DNA of 64,000 nucleotides, taken from Acidimicrobiales bacterium. GTDB lineage: Bacteria > Actinomycetota > Acidimicrobiia > Acidimicrobiales > Aldehydirespiratoraceae. The DNA lies in contig JAJCXX010000082.1 of assembly GCA_029263195.1 (NCBI GenBank), positions 62,001-126,000 of the forward strand, in the 5' to 3' direction. A program made the position numbers and the translations under genes. Every line of letters begins with the position of its first letter. Position 1 is the stretch's first letter. The notes under the pieces are model-generated. The model made no database searches. It was given only the letters and a program-made list of their open reading frames with translations, and had not been told where the DNA came from. Below are positions 41,567 to 51,259 of the stretch, one piece after another.

Positions 41567-42526
41567 GTGAGTCACAGAGTCTCGAGTCTCTTGTCGGCGC
41601 TCGCACTGGCGGTGGTACTGACGTTGGTCGCATCCGGCTGCAGCCGATCATCGAGCGCGGCCGACAATACTCGGCCGATATCGCTGCGGAGTGTCGCCGC
41701 GTCCAGCGACGCGACTCCGATGGTTGCGGCAGGTCGGATCATCGATCTGGCTGCTGGCGGCACAGGAATCAGCTACGGCGACGGCACCTTGCTGGTCGAG
41801 GCCGGTGAGCCCGGCTCGCTGCGCCTCGTCGATCAACCAGGGTCAACCACGGTGGGTCGTCGGGTCCGGTGCGGCTGGCACGCGATCGGTGGCACCGGCT
41901 TCTACCCGACCTGGGACAGCACCGAGCCGGTGTTCCCCGAGCCCGACGAGGTCTACATGCTCAGGTGTTTCCACCCCGACGACGAATCCAACCTGACGGG
42001 CTACCCGCGCATCGTCCGCTACGTGCCGGGGGCCCCGGTCGATGGGCCGGCTGTCGGGATCGTCGAGGTCGAGCAGCACGCGATCGACTCGATCGTGTTC
42101 GAGACGCCACTACCCGCCTTGTCGCCTCCGGAGAGCCAGATCGTCGGCGTCGACACCTGGCTCGGTGTCGCCAGTCGGTTGTCGTACCCCGATGCCTCAG
42201 CGCAGGCCGGCGACACCTGGGCGACAGTCCATCCGGCAGTTCGCAGCGCAGTCTGGACCCTTGGCGACGGCAGTGTCGTGACCTGCAGCTCCGATATCGA
42301 CAAGGTCTGGGACCCCATGCTCGACCCGTCGTCGCAGTCCACCAGTTGCTCCCACAACTTCGAACTTGTGAGCGAACCGTCTGGCTACGCGACCGACCTG
42401 ACCGTCTCCTGGACGATCTACGAGCGCACCAACTCACACCCGGACGACTGGACCATCTGGGGGGTGGTCAGCCGCAGCGCCTCGGTCTCGATCGTCGTGG
42501 GAGAACTCCAGTCGGTGATCAGCTGA
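41567..42526 (+). CDS. secreted lipoprotein of unknown function
   Basis: 319 residues. Signal sequence with lipobox VASGC (Cys at about residue 25) followed by a Ser-rich spacer. No domain is recognised. The mature part is beta-rich with several cysteines in likely pairs (RVRCGWHA, YMLRCFHPD, VVTCSSD, STSCSHNFEL). SAVWTLGDGSVVTCS is a PKD-like turn pattern, where (W/F)xxGDG often marks PKD domains. The C-terminus is DLTVSWTIYERT and VVSRSASVSIVVGELQ. Start GTG 41567 gives the shortest sensible signal peptide. It overlaps the convergent DUF2855 gene by eight bases. Confidence 0.72.
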   Translation: MSHRVSSLLSALALAVVLTLVASGCSRSSSAADNTRPISLRSVAASSDATPMVAAGRIIDLAAGGTGISYGDGTLLVEAGEPGSLRLVDQPGSTTVGRRVRCGWHAIGGTGFYPTWDSTEPVFPEPDEVYMLRCFHPDDESNLTGYPRIVRYVPGAPVDGPAVGIVEVEQHAIDSIVFETPLPALSPPESQIVGVDTWLGVASRLSYPDASAQAGDTWATVHPAVRSAVWTLGDGSVVTCSSDIDKVWDPMLDPSSQSTSCSHNFELVSEPSGYATDLTVSWTIYERTNSHPDDWTIWGVVSRSASVSIVVGELQSVIS

Positions 42527-43598
42527 GAGTTGCGGTGTGGCCCTCGCTCGGGTCGGCTTCTCCATTGAGCATCAACGTCCAGAGCGCTGCCATGGCGTCG
42601 GGGCCCTCGTGGCGGCGTATCTCGAGCCAGGAATCCGTCCATTCGGAGAACTGACTCCATGCTGTCTCGAGTCGTCGGTCGAGTTCGGGCCGTCCCCAAT
42701 CGGCCGTGCGTTTGGCTATCTGGGTCGGGGCGAAGAAGAATTCGGGGGTTGGACCGGGAAGTTCTTCGGCGGCTTGAGGGCCACCCGTCTCGTCCCAGTG
42801 CGTACCGCCGATCAGGCAGCTGTAGCGGAGCCCGTCGCCGAACTGAGCATGGACCGCACGTCTGATCGTCTCCGAACCCGAGAAGTCGGCGTAGATGGCC
42901 GAATCCGCCCCGATGTCGTCGATTTCGTCGTAGCTGATCGCGCGGTCGTAGCACCCGAGACTCGACACGAAATCGAGATTCCCGGCCGACGTGAGTCCGA
43001 CGACATTCAGGTCCCGGCGCTGGGCCAACAGGTGAGCGGTGGCGATAGCGGTTTTGCTGGAGGCGCTCGACGCGATCACGGTGTCGGTACCGAACATGTC
43101 GTTGTCGGCGAAAAGGTCGTCGACGACGAATCCCGTGAAGAACAAGGGATGAAGCAGCATCTGCTGTGCTTCGCGATCGGGCCTGTGGATCGGGTCGGCA
43201 TCGGTGTAGGTATAGGTGTTGTAGACGTCGGCCATGGGCTGGCGATGCTCGGACAAATCGCGAAACCCACGCGGCGTAACCCGGCCGGGAAGCAGTGTCA
43301 GGTGACTGGCCATCGGCCAATACCCGTAGACCCGTCTCCCCACCGCCACCAGGTCGCTTCGGCTTGCTTCAACCTCAGCGAAACCGAATGCCGGCACCCG
43401 GCCCCACCCCGCCTCAGCGGGAAAGAAGTTCCAGTACCCCAGGATCTCACCAATGGTGGCGTAGGTGACGTTGTTCGAGGTGACGGCGAATTGTGTGATG
43501 CGGGCCCGAATCTCGCCCTCGGCGAGCTCATCAGCTGATTCGACGAGACGGGTCGAGGCGTAGTCGTCCCGCCCGACCTCGAATGAGATGTTGGTCAT
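42519..43598 (-). CDS. DUF2855-family protein, oxidoreductase-like
   Basis: 359 residues, matching the usual length of DUF2855 proteins, whose function is not established. The N-terminal half has a GroES-like feel (RITQFAVTSNNVTYATIGE, WGRVPAFGFAEVEAS, VAVGRRVYGYWPMASHL). The second half resembles a Rossmann fold of medium-chain dehydrogenases (VIASSASSKTAIATAHLL, VVGLTSAGNLDFVSSLG, AIYADFSGSETIRRAVH), with SSASSKTA where a glycine loop would lie. An NAD(P)-linked quinone-reductase-like role is inference. ATG 43598 lies 17 bases after the YwiC-like gene's stop region on the same strand, so both may be co-transcribed. Confidence 0.8.
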   Translation of the reverse strand: MTNISFEVGRDDYASTRLVESADELAEGEIRARITQFAVTSNNVTYATIGEILGYWNFFPAEAGWGRVPAFGFAEVEASRSDLVAVGRRVYGYWPMASHLTLLPGRVTPRGFRDLSEHRQPMADVYNTYTYTDADPIHRPDREAQQMLLHPLFFTGFVVDDLFADNDMFGTDTVIASSASSKTAIATAHLLAQRRDLNVVGLTSAGNLDFVSSLGCYDRAISYDEIDDIGADSAIYADFSGSETIRRAVHAQFGDGLRYSCLIGGTHWDETGGPQAAEELPGPTPEFFFAPTQIAKRTADWGRPELDRRLETAWSQFSEWTDSWLEIRRHEGPDAMAALWTLMLNGEADPSEGHTATLS

Positions 43599-43615
43599 GG
43601 CGCCGACCGTAGCCG

Positions 43616-44422
43616 TCAGGGTGCGAGCACACCCAGAGCGGTGGTGAACACGACCCCGAGTCCGATGGCCAATTGCTGTGCGCCCACCATCGCCACCTTC
43701 GGCACCGAGCGGCGTACTGCCACCAGCTGGAAGACGGTCGCCACGGCCATGGCGATGATGGCCGCAATCGGAAGATCGACCACGAAGTAGCCGGCCACGA
43801 GCATGGCCAGCGCCCCGACCTGAGCAACATCGCTGTGCCACACCGTGTGGGGCGTGAGGCGAGAACGGCTGATCTGTACTCGCACGAAGACCACCGAGGC
43901 CAACGACCTCATCGATGCAACGAGCCACATTCCCAGCGCGAGGCTGGTCGTGCCATCGTCGGCCACGACGATCGCCGCGGCCATCGAAGCGATTCCGATG
44001 GTTCCAGCCAACTCGGGCACCAGACGGCGGCTCCTACTCTGGATGTCGTACCAGAGTCCGACTCCAAGCAACGGGGAGGCCGCGGCCAGCGGCCACCAGA
44101 ACGGCCCCTTCGCCGTGAACGCGACCACGACGAACAACACGGCGATGACCGACGACTCGGCCAGAGCAAGACGCTCGGCGGTCTGGGTTCGAGAGAGCCG
44201 CCGATCCCGGACGCGGTCGACCAAGGCAAACTTGAGGGGAGTCCGGGCCGTGAACATCAACAACGCTGCCGCCGCCAACGCCAACGCAGCTCCCGACCAG
44301 GCCACCAGCATCCCGAGCAACGCCGGCTCCATCGTGAGACTCCAGCCACCGTGTTCGCGCGGCAGTGCGACGCTTCGCAGTTCCCTACGGCGGGAACTTG
44401 GGTCTGATGCGTTTCCGGGCAC
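43616..44422 (-). CDS. YwiC-like membrane protein
   Basis: 268 residues with about seven helices. The N-terminal motif ALPREHGGWSLTMEPALLG is the hallmark of the YwiC-like family. It resembles UbiA prenyltransferase-like proteins in helix layout but lacks their NDxxD motif. A loop RVRDRRLSRTQTAERLAL lies between helices 2 and 3. No function has been shown for the family to my knowledge. Start GTG 44422 is uncertain. The DUF2855 gene begins 17 bases downstream on the same strand. Confidence 0.82.
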   Translation of the reverse strand: MPGNASDPSSRRRELRSVALPREHGGWSLTMEPALLGMLVAWSGAALALAAAALLMFTARTPLKFALVDRVRDRRLSRTQTAERLALAESSVIAVLFVVVAFTAKGPFWWPLAAASPLLGVGLWYDIQSRSRRLVPELAGTIGIASMAAAIVVADDGTTSLALGMWLVASMRSLASVVFVRVQISRSRLTPHTVWHSDVAQVGALAMLVAGYFVVDLPIAAIIAMAVATVFQLVAVRRSVPKVAMVGAQQLAIGLGVVFTTALGVLAP

Positions 44423-44471
44423 GGCCAGAGGCTACTGTCGTGTTGTCGGCCCTCACCATGAGAAGAGAGTC

Positions 44472-44909
44472 ATGAAGCAGACTGTCAGCCCGCCGCGGTG
44501 GAAGGAATCGACCGGCCCTCGCGTGCTGGTCGAAGCGAGCGACTGGGCTCAGCAGGAAACCCTCAATCGGATTCTGGGACGCGCCGGCTACGACGTTCTG
44601 ACCTGCGATGGTCCGGTCGGCAGCAACTCCCGGTGCAGTCTGGTCGCCGACGGCGCGTGTCCGGGTTGCGATGGCGCCGACGTGGTCGTCAATGCGCTGC
44701 GGCACACCGATACTCGCAACCGCGAGGTGTTGCTCGAGATCCAAGAGCGGCATCCCGATCTGCCCATCGTGGTGGAGGTTCCGGGTCCGCGAGCCGAGCG
44801 ATACCCCGACGACTTCGCCAACTGCATCGTGATCGCACAGCCAATGACATCAGAGACGTTGTTGGCAGCCGTGGAGAAGGCCTTCGGTGCGGAGCCTGCC
44901 GCGTCGTAA
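44472..44909 (+). CDS. small protein resembling a degenerate receiver domain, with clustered cysteines
   Basis: 145 residues, no named family. The order RVLVEASDWAQQETLNRILG, YDVLTCDGP, DVVVNALRH, REVLLEIQERHPDLPIVVEV, NCIVIAQPMTSETLLAAVEK follows the strand-helix pattern of a CheY-like receiver. The phosphorylated Asp position holds Val-Asn (VVVNAL), the first acidic pair is Ala-Ser, and the conserved Lys is missing, so phosphorylation is unlikely. An insert CSLVADGACPGC after strand 2 has three cysteines that could bind a metal. ATG 44472 follows AGAAGAGAG. It lies 51 bases before the PLP decarboxylase gene. Confidence 0.7.
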   Translation: MKQTVSPPRWKESTGPRVLVEASDWAQQETLNRILGRAGYDVLTCDGPVGSNSRCSLVADGACPGCDGADVVVNALRHTDTRNREVLLEIQERHPDLPIVVEVPGPRAERYPDDFANCIVIAQPMTSETLLAAVEKAFGAEPAAS

Positions 44910-44913
44910 CATT

Positions 44914-44958
44914 CACGAAGGCAACCTCCACGAAGTCAACGTCCACGAAGGCTCCCGA
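44914..44958 (+). repeat. three tandem 15-base repeats upstream of the PLP decarboxylase
   Basis: Units begin at 44914, 44929 and 44944, each starting CACGAAG and sharing most of the rest (CACGAAGGCAACCTC, CACGAAGTCAACGTC, then a more diverged copy). The third unit carries GAAGG where the ribosome-binding site of the gene at 44961 would be. Confidence 0.75.
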
Positions 44959-44960
44959 CG

Positions 44961-46316
44961 ATGACCGACATGCACTCCTATGACGAGTCGACCGATGAGC
45001 TGGCGTGGCAGATCTTTCGATACGCACTCAATCGGGTTCGCCTCGATCCACCGCCACTCGATGGTCCCAGGTCGGCGGCCGAGTTGGACGAAGTGGTCGG
45101 TTCGACGATCACGCCCGAGGGCCTGGGTGGAGCGCGGGCGCTGCAATTGTTCACCGACGAACTGGCGCCTTCGTGCATCTCGACCGATCACCAGCGCTAC
45201 CTCTCGTTCGTCCCGACCGCTCCCACCGAAGCCGCGGCTCTGTTCGACGTGGTCGTCGGGGCCTCATCGCTCTACGGAGGCTCCTGGCTCGAGGGCGCCG
45301 GTGCTGTGTACGCCGAGAATCAGGCACTTCGGTGGCTGGCCGATCTGGCCGGTCTCCCTCCGGACGCCGGTGGGGTATTTCTTTCCGGTGGCACCGCCGG
45401 AAACCTGAGCGCGTTGGTGGCGGCACGTCATCACTTCAGGAGTGTTGCCGGTCGTCAGCCCGATCGGTGGGCGATCGTGGCGGCCTCCAGCTCCCATTCT
45501 TCGATCGTGGCCGCGGCCGAGGTCATGGACGTCGACATACTCGAGGCAGAAGTCGACGATCGACGCAGGCTGACCGGTCCGGCCGCGGCTTCAGCCATCG
45601 ATGGTGCACCTCCCGGAACTTCGGTATTCGCGGTTGTGGCAACCGCCGGAACGACCAATCTCGGGATCGTTGATGCCCTCGAAGGCGTTGCCGAAGTGTG
45701 CTCCCGAAACAGGATTTGGCTCCACGTCGACGCCGCGTACGGTGGCGCCGCGCTGGCTGCTCCCTCGGTGAGAGGCGACTTCATCGGCATCGAGCGCGCC
45801 GACTCGGTGGTGGTCGATCCCCACAAGTGGCTGTTCGCCCCCTACGACTGCGCCGCGCTCCTGTATCGAAACCCCGAGATCGCCCGGGCCGCCCACACCC
45901 AGCACGCCGGCTACCTCGATGCGCTGGACGGTGATGATTGGAACCCGAGCGACTATGCCCACGTGCTCACCCGTAGAGCACGGGGCCTGCCTCTCTGGTT
46001 CTCGCTCGCCACCCATGGAACCGTCGCCTACTGCAATGCAGTCGAGCACACGATCTCGATGGCTCGGGAGATTGCCGGCGAGATCGATGCCGATGACCGA
46101 TTCGAACTCATCGCCGATCCGCCACTGTCCATCGTGGCTTTCCGAAGAAGGGGCTGGACCGCGGCCGAATACGACGACTGGTCGCGCCGATTGCTCGAGT
46201 CGGGTCAGGCGTTCGTCACCCCGACCTCGGTCGATGGGAAGCCCGCTCTCCGGTTCTGCATCGTGAGTCCGCGGACCCGCGTCGAGGGTCTCCGCTCGAT
46301 TCTCGACACTCTCTGA
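44961..46316 (+). CDS. PLP-dependent decarboxylase (group II, aromatic-amino-acid/glutamate type)
   Basis: 451 residues. It belongs to the DOPA/tryptophan/glutamate decarboxylase group. Motifs: SFVPTAPTEAAALFDVV, GVFLSGGTAGNLSALVAAR, IVAASSSHSSI with the cofactor-stacking His region, WLHVDAAYGGAAL with the PLP-nitrogen Asp, and the Schiff-base Lys289 in VVDPHKWLFAPYDCA. ALTRRARGLPLWFSL and a typical C-terminal domain end the protein. The substrate amino acid cannot be told. Start ATG 44961; the third 15-base repeat lies in the ribosome-binding position. Confidence 0.92.
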   Translation: MTDMHSYDESTDELAWQIFRYALNRVRLDPPPLDGPRSAAELDEVVGSTITPEGLGGARALQLFTDELAPSCISTDHQRYLSFVPTAPTEAAALFDVVVGASSLYGGSWLEGAGAVYAENQALRWLADLAGLPPDAGGVFLSGGTAGNLSALVAARHHFRSVAGRQPDRWAIVAASSSHSSIVAAAEVMDVDILEAEVDDRRRLTGPAAASAIDGAPPGTSVFAVVATAGTTNLGIVDALEGVAEVCSRNRIWLHVDAAYGGAALAAPSVRGDFIGIERADSVVVDPHKWLFAPYDCAALLYRNPEIARAAHTQHAGYLDALDGDDWNPSDYAHVLTRRARGLPLWFSLATHGTVAYCNAVEHTISMAREIAGEIDADDRFELIADPPLSIVAFRRRGWTAAEYDDWSRRLLESGQAFVTPTSVDGKPALRFCIVSPRTRVEGLRSILDTL

Positions 46317-46385
46317 CCAAGACCAGATCAGAGCTTTCTGTTGATTCACTGCGCGTCCGGAACCACCGCATTACCCTCAAGACCG

Positions 46386-49300
46386 ATGCCAGAATCATCC
46401 AGCGCTGCCCCGGATAGCGAGGCGGTTGTCGACCGCGTCGTTGCCCACGCCAAGGCCAATGCAGAGAGCTTCGACGAAGGTCTCGCGGCCTATCTGCACT
46501 GCTACTACTCCCACGTCGATTCGGAGGATCTGGCGGCTCGTCGGCCCGAAGATCTCTTCGGCATGTCGGCCGACCATCACGAGCTCGGCCGCGTTTGGGA
46601 GAACGACACCGCCGTCAGGGCGATCAACCCGAAGGCCGAGGTCGACGGCTGGGACAGTCCACACTCTGTGGTGATGGTCGTCACCGAGGATCTTCCGTTC
46701 TTGGTCGATTCGATCACCATGGAATTGAGCCGGCTGGGTGTCGGAATTCACTTGGTCGTGCATCCGGTGATGCTCGACCTTCGAGATACGACCGGTCACT
46801 TCGTCGACCCGCATCTGCACCCGGAGTCAGATGCCCGGCTGGCGTCTCTCGCCGCGTTCGAGATCGACCGTCAGCCCGGTTCGGCCGAACTCGCCGAGAT
46901 CGAGACGAACCTGGCCCGCGTGTTGACCGACACGAGATTCGCAGTCCAGGACTGGAAGCTCATGCGCGACGGGCTACGTGAGGTGTCGGCCGGGCTCGAC
47001 CCCGTCACCGTGCCCCTCGATGAGCGCGATATCGAGGAAACCAAGCGGCTGCTCGATTGGCTGGCCGACGACCATTTCATCTTCTTGGGTTACCGCGAAT
47101 ACCGACTGGCCCACGCCGACGGTGTCGAGGTGCTCGATCCCGTGGAGGGTTCGGGGCTCGGCATTCTCCGGACCGAGAATTCCCCATCGACGGGAAGACC
47201 ACTGTCGTCGATGCCGCCGATCGTTCAGAGACGTATCCACGAAAAGCGCCTGCTCAATCTCACCAAGGCCAGTTCGAAGTCGACGGTCCACCGGGCCACC
47301 TATCTCGACTACGTCGGAGTGAAGACCTTCGACTCCGAGGGTGAGGTGATGGGCGAACGTCGATTCCTCGGCCTGTTCACCTCAGATGTCTACACCTGCA
47401 GCGTCCTGGTAGTGCCCAAGGTGCAGCGCATGGTGCGAGAGGTATTGGAGCGTGCCGATCTCCCCGAGGACGGCCACGACGCCAAGCGCCTCCTGTCGGT
47501 GATCGAGTCGTATCCGCGAGACGAGATCCTGCAGATGGAGGCCGATGAGCTGTTCGAGACGAGCACGGCCATCTCGTGTTTGCAGGAACGCCGCCGGGTG
47601 AGGGTGTTCGCCCGCCGGGAACTGTTCGGCCGCTTCGTCACGTGTCTGGTGTTTCTTCCCCGCGACCAGTACAGCACTGTCACCCGATCCCACATTCAGG
47701 ATGTGTTGATCGATGTCTTCGGGGGATCGCTCGCCAATTGGGACGCCCGGGTGTCCGAATCGATTCTTGCCCGACTCCTGATTCTTCTCAGAACCGACGG
47801 CGACGAGACCGGAGCGATTGACGCACGCGATATCGAGAGTCGGATCACGACTCTCATCCAGGACTGGGACGACGACTTCGACGATCAGGCGATCCACGAG
47901 TTCGGCGAGGGTGACGGAATCCGGATCTCCAACACCTACCGCGACGGTTTTCCGTCCGAGTATCGCGGCTCATTCGATCCTCGAACCGCGGTGGGCGACA
48001 TTCTGCAGATGGAGGAGATGGCCGACGACGACGATCTTGCCATCAAGGTCTACCGCGAGCCTGGTCGTCCGAGCACCGAGTTCAACCTGAAGCTCTACCG
48101 GAGGGGCGGCAGGATCTCGCTCACCTCCGTTATGCCCAGTCTGACCAATCTCGGGGTCACGGTTGTCGACGAGCGGCCCTACGAGGTTGTCCCCAAGGAC
48201 CAGTCACCGGTTTGGATCTACGACTTCTCGCTTCACCATTTCGGCTCCGAGATGGAGTTTGCCGATGTCGCGAAGCTCGTCGAGGAGGCCTTCACCTCGG
48301 TATGGTCCGGCACGGTCGACGACGACGGATTCAACCGGTTGGTGCTCGGCGCCGGGGTCCGCCCGCGAGAGGTCGCCGTACTTCGCACGCTCGCCCGGTA
48401 CCTCCATCAGGTTGGTTTCGCCTACAGCCGGTTGTTCACCGAGCAGACCCTTGAACAGCATCCGAAGCTGTCGCGCTGTCTCGTCGACCTGTTCCTCGCC
48501 AAGTTCGATCCCGACATCGAAGACGACGAACGGGAGGCCGCAACGGCCGGCCTCGACGAGAAGATCGTCGAACGTATGGACCGAATGGCGAGCCTCGACC
48601 AGGACCGCGTGATCCGTCGAATTCACAATCTCATCGGCGCCGCGATTCGAACCAACTACTTCCAGTTCGACGACTCGGGCCAACCGCGGCCCTACCTCGC
48701 CGTCAAGTTCGATCCTTCCCGGATCTCCGAAATGCCCGATCCGAGGCCGATGTTCGAGATCTATGTCTACTCACCTCGATTCGAGGGGGTGCACCTCCGA
48801 GCCGGCTTCGTGGCCCGGGGCGGTCTCAGATGGTCGGACCGAACCGAGGACTACCGCACCGAGATCCTCGGGCTCGCCAAGGCCCAGATGGTGAAGAACT
48901 CGGTGATCATCCCTGGCGGAGCCAAGGGTGGGTTCGTTCTCAAACAGAGCCCGGCGGCCACCGACCAAGCGGCCATCCGAGAAGAGGTCGTCACCTGCTA
49001 CAAACTGTTCGTCTCGGGCCTGCTCGACCTCACCGACAACATCGTCGACGACGAGATCGTGTCGCCTGCCCGCACGGTTCGATACGACGGAGACGACGCC
49101 TACCTCGTCGTGGCGGCCGACAAAGGTACGGCCACATTCTCCGACGTGGCCAACGAACTGGCCATCGAACGTGGATTCTGGTTGGGCGATGCGTTCGCAT
49201 CGGGCGGATCTCACGGCTACGACCACAAGAAGATGGGAATCACCGCACGAGGCGCGTGGGAATCGGTGAAACGGCACTTCAACGGATTCCGTGTCCACGT

Positions 49301-51215
49301 CGAGACCGAGGACTTCACGGCAGTGGGTATCGGCGACATGTCGGGAGATGTCTTCGGTAACGGGATGCTCCGATCGCGGCACACCAAGCTGTTGGCAGCG
49401 TTCGACCATCGCCACATATTCGTCGACCCCGACCCCGAACCCGAACGGTCGTTTGTCGAGCGCCAGCGCCTCTTCGATCTTCCCCGATCCACGTGGGATG
49501 ACTACGAGAAGTCTCTGATATCGGCGGGCGGCGGCGTGTTTCCGCGAGCTCTCAAGTCGGTGGAGATCACTCCGCAGATGAGATCGGCGCTCCGCATCGA
49601 AGGCGAATCCATGACTCCCGACGAGTTGATCGCGGGAATTCTCAAGGCTCCTGTCGACCTTCTCTGGAACGGCGGAATCGGCACCTACATCAAGGCGGTC
49701 AGCGAACCCAACTCCTCGGTGGGCGACAAGGCCAACGACCACATTCGCGTCGATGGATGCGATCTCCGGTGCAAGGTCATCGGCGAGGGTGGAAACCTGG
49801 GAGTCACCCAGCTCGGCCGGATCGAGTTCTCTCACAATGGTGGCCGGGTGTACACCGATGCCATCGACAACTCGGCCGGTGTCGATTGCTCCGATCACGA
49901 GGTCAACATCAAGATCCTGCTCGATCAGGTGGTTGCCGACGGCGACATGACTGTCAAGCAGCGCAACGAATTGCTCGAGCGGATGACCGACGAGGTGACC
50001 GACCTCGTGCTGGCCGACAACTACAACCAGACCCGAGCGTTGAGCGTCGCACGCGTCGAGTCGGGGAGCATGATCGAAGTCGACTCGCGCTACCTCGAAC
50101 AGCTCGTCGCCGACGGCCTGATCGATCGCGAACTCGAGTATCTGCCTTCCGCCGAAGAACTGAGCGAACGACGCCTCGAAGGCAAGGGCCTGACCGCCCC
50201 CGAATTGTCGGTGCTGTCGGCTTACACGAAGAACATTCTGAGCGCCGATCTGATCGAGTCGACCACCCCCGACGATCCTGCTTTCGACCGTCTACTCGTC
50301 GACTACTTCCCATCGGAGCTCCGGGAGGCGTTCGCCGACCGGATCCACACCCACAGGCTGAGCCGCGAGATCGTCGCCAACCGCGTTGCCAACACGGTCG
50401 TCGACCGGGCTGGAGTTTCGATGATCTATCGGCTGTCGAACGAGACGTCGGCGCCGAGTCACGAGATCGCCGAGGCCTACACAGCGGCATGGGAGATCTA
50501 TGGCCTCGAGCATTTCACCGAGGAAATCAACTCGCTCGACGACGTGATCGACGTCGAAAAGCAGCTCTCGATACATCTTCGAACTCGTCAGCTCGCCGAG
50601 CGAGCAACCCGGAAGATGCTCCGCAATCGACCGGCTCCGTTCAGTGCCTCCGACGCGATCGCCGATCTCGCCGACCCGGTCATGGAGGCGATCGGTGTCC
50701 TTCCTGAGCATCTGAGGGGTGCCGACAAGTCGGCCTACAACCGGAGGTTCAAGGAACTCGTCGCCACGGGCGCACCAGAGGCGATCGCCTCGCGTGCTGC
50801 CGCGTTGGTTCCGTCGATTGCTGCTCTCGACGTCGTTCTGGCCGCGTCGATCACAGGCGCACCGCTCGAAACGGTGTCGGCTGTGCACTTCGCCATCGCT
50901 CACCGGCTCGACCTCACCCGTCTGCGCGACCGGATCTTCTCGCTGCCCCGCAACAGTCAGTGGGAGACCATGGCCAGGTTGTCGCTGCGCGGCGATCTCT
51001 ACAACGACCACCGCAGTCTCACGGTGCAGGTACTCACCGGAGCAGAAGAGGGGGCCGACCCGCTGAACCTGGTCGATCGCTGGGTTCGCGCCAATCAGGG
51101 AGCGGTCGACCGCTATCACCAGACGATCGACGATCTACGAACGGCCCACACCGACCTGACCACGGTTCTGGTTGCCACCAGAGAAGTCGGCACGCTCATA
51201 GACCGCACTTCCTGA
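46386..51215 (+). CDS. gdh: NAD-specific glutamate dehydrogenase, large 180-kDa type
   Basis: 1609 residues, the size of the GDH-180 class. It oxidises glutamate to 2-oxoglutarate and ammonia. The N-terminal about 700 residues hold ACT-like regulatory segments (VVMVVTEDLPFLVDSITMEL) and DDHFIFLGYREYRL. The catalytic core (about 780-1250) shows RGGLRWSDRTEDYRTEIL, AQMVKNSVIIPGGAKGGFVL with the catalytic lysines, ALDFTDNIV-like LLDLTDNIVDDEIV, then GSHGYDHKKMGITARGAW and the NAD region MSGDVFGNGML. WNGGIGTYIK and EGGNLGVTQLGRIEF lie further on. ATG 46386 follows 69 bases after the PLP decarboxylase stop. A hairpin follows the gene. Confidence 0.96.
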   Translation: MPESSSAAPDSEAVVDRVVAHAKANAESFDEGLAAYLHCYYSHVDSEDLAARRPEDLFGMSADHHELGRVWENDTAVRAINPKAEVDGWDSPHSVVMVVTEDLPFLVDSITMELSRLGVGIHLVVHPVMLDLRDTTGHFVDPHLHPESDARLASLAAFEIDRQPGSAELAEIETNLARVLTDTRFAVQDWKLMRDGLREVSAGLDPVTVPLDERDIEETKRLLDWLADDHFIFLGYREYRLAHADGVEVLDPVEGSGLGILRTENSPSTGRPLSSMPPIVQRRIHEKRLLNLTKASSKSTVHRATYLDYVGVKTFDSEGEVMGERRFLGLFTSDVYTCSVLVVPKVQRMVREVLERADLPEDGHDAKRLLSVIESYPRDEILQMEADELFETSTAISCLQERRRVRVFARRELFGRFVTCLVFLPRDQYSTVTRSHIQDVLIDVFGGSLANWDARVSESILARLLILLRTDGDETGAIDARDIESRITTLIQDWDDDFDDQAIHEFGEGDGIRISNTYRDGFPSEYRGSFDPRTAVGDILQMEEMADDDDLAIKVYREPGRPSTEFNLKLYRRGGRISLTSVMPSLTNLGVTVVDERPYEVVPKDQSPVWIYDFSLHHFGSEMEFADVAKLVEEAFTSVWSGTVDDDGFNRLVLGAGVRPREVAVLRTLARYLHQVGFAYSRLFTEQTLEQHPKLSRCLVDLFLAKFDPDIEDDEREAATAGLDEKIVERMDRMASLDQDRVIRRIHNLIGAAIRTNYFQFDDSGQPRPYLAVKFDPSRISEMPDPRPMFEIYVYSPRFEGVHLRAGFVARGGLRWSDRTEDYRTEILGLAKAQMVKNSVIIPGGAKGGFVLKQSPAATDQAAIREEVVTCYKLFVSGLLDLTDNIVDDEIVSPARTVRYDGDDAYLVVAADKGTATFSDVANELAIERGFWLGDAFASGGSHGYDHKKMGITARGAWESVKRHFNGFRVHVETEDFTAVGIGDMSGDVFGNGMLRSRHTKLLAAFDHRHIFVDPDPEPERSFVERQRLFDLPRSTWDDYEKSLISAGGGVFPRALKSVEITPQMRSALRIEGESMTPDELIAGILKAPVDLLWNGGIGTYIKAVSEPNSSVGDKANDHIRVDGCDLRCKVIGEGGNLGVTQLGRIEFSHNGGRVYTDAIDNSAGVDCSDHEVNIKILLDQVVADGDMTVKQRNELLERMTDEVTDLVLADNYNQTRALSVARVESGSMIEVDSRYLEQLVADGLIDRELEYLPSAEELSERRLEGKGLTAPELSVLSAYTKNILSADLIESTTPDDPAFDRLLVDYFPSELREAFADRIHTHRLSREIVANRVANTVVDRAGVSMIYRLSNETSAPSHEIAEAYTAAWEIYGLEHFTEEINSLDDVIDVEKQLSIHLRTRQLAERATRKMLRNRPAPFSASDAIADLADPVMEAIGVLPEHLRGADKSAYNRRFKELVATGAPEAIASRAAALVPSIAALDVVLAASITGAPLETVSAVHFAIAHRLDLTRLRDRIFSLPRNSQWETMARLSLRGDLYNDHRSLTVQVLTGAEEGADPLNLVDRWVRANQGAVDRYHQTIDDLRTAHTDLTTVLVATREVGTLIDRTS

Positions 51216-51233
51216 ACTCGCCGATCGACGGAC

Positions 51234-51259
51234 GTCGGGCCGGAAGACTCGGGCCCGGC
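51234..51259. terminator. bidirectional hairpin between glutamate dehydrogenase and helicase genes
   Basis: CGGGCC (51236-51241) pairs with GGCCCG (51252-51257), extended by G-C and T-G pairs to about 8 bp, with a 10-base loop. It fills the 44-base gap between two convergent stops. No T-run, as is usual in GC-rich actinobacteria. Confidence 0.5.

Noticed and set aside
48771..49898. A 375-codon open frame antisense to the glutamate dehydrogenase gene
   Set aside because: It lies inside the conserved catalytic core of a strongly supported gene, has no recognisable motif, and long antisense frames are expected in GC-rich coding DNA.
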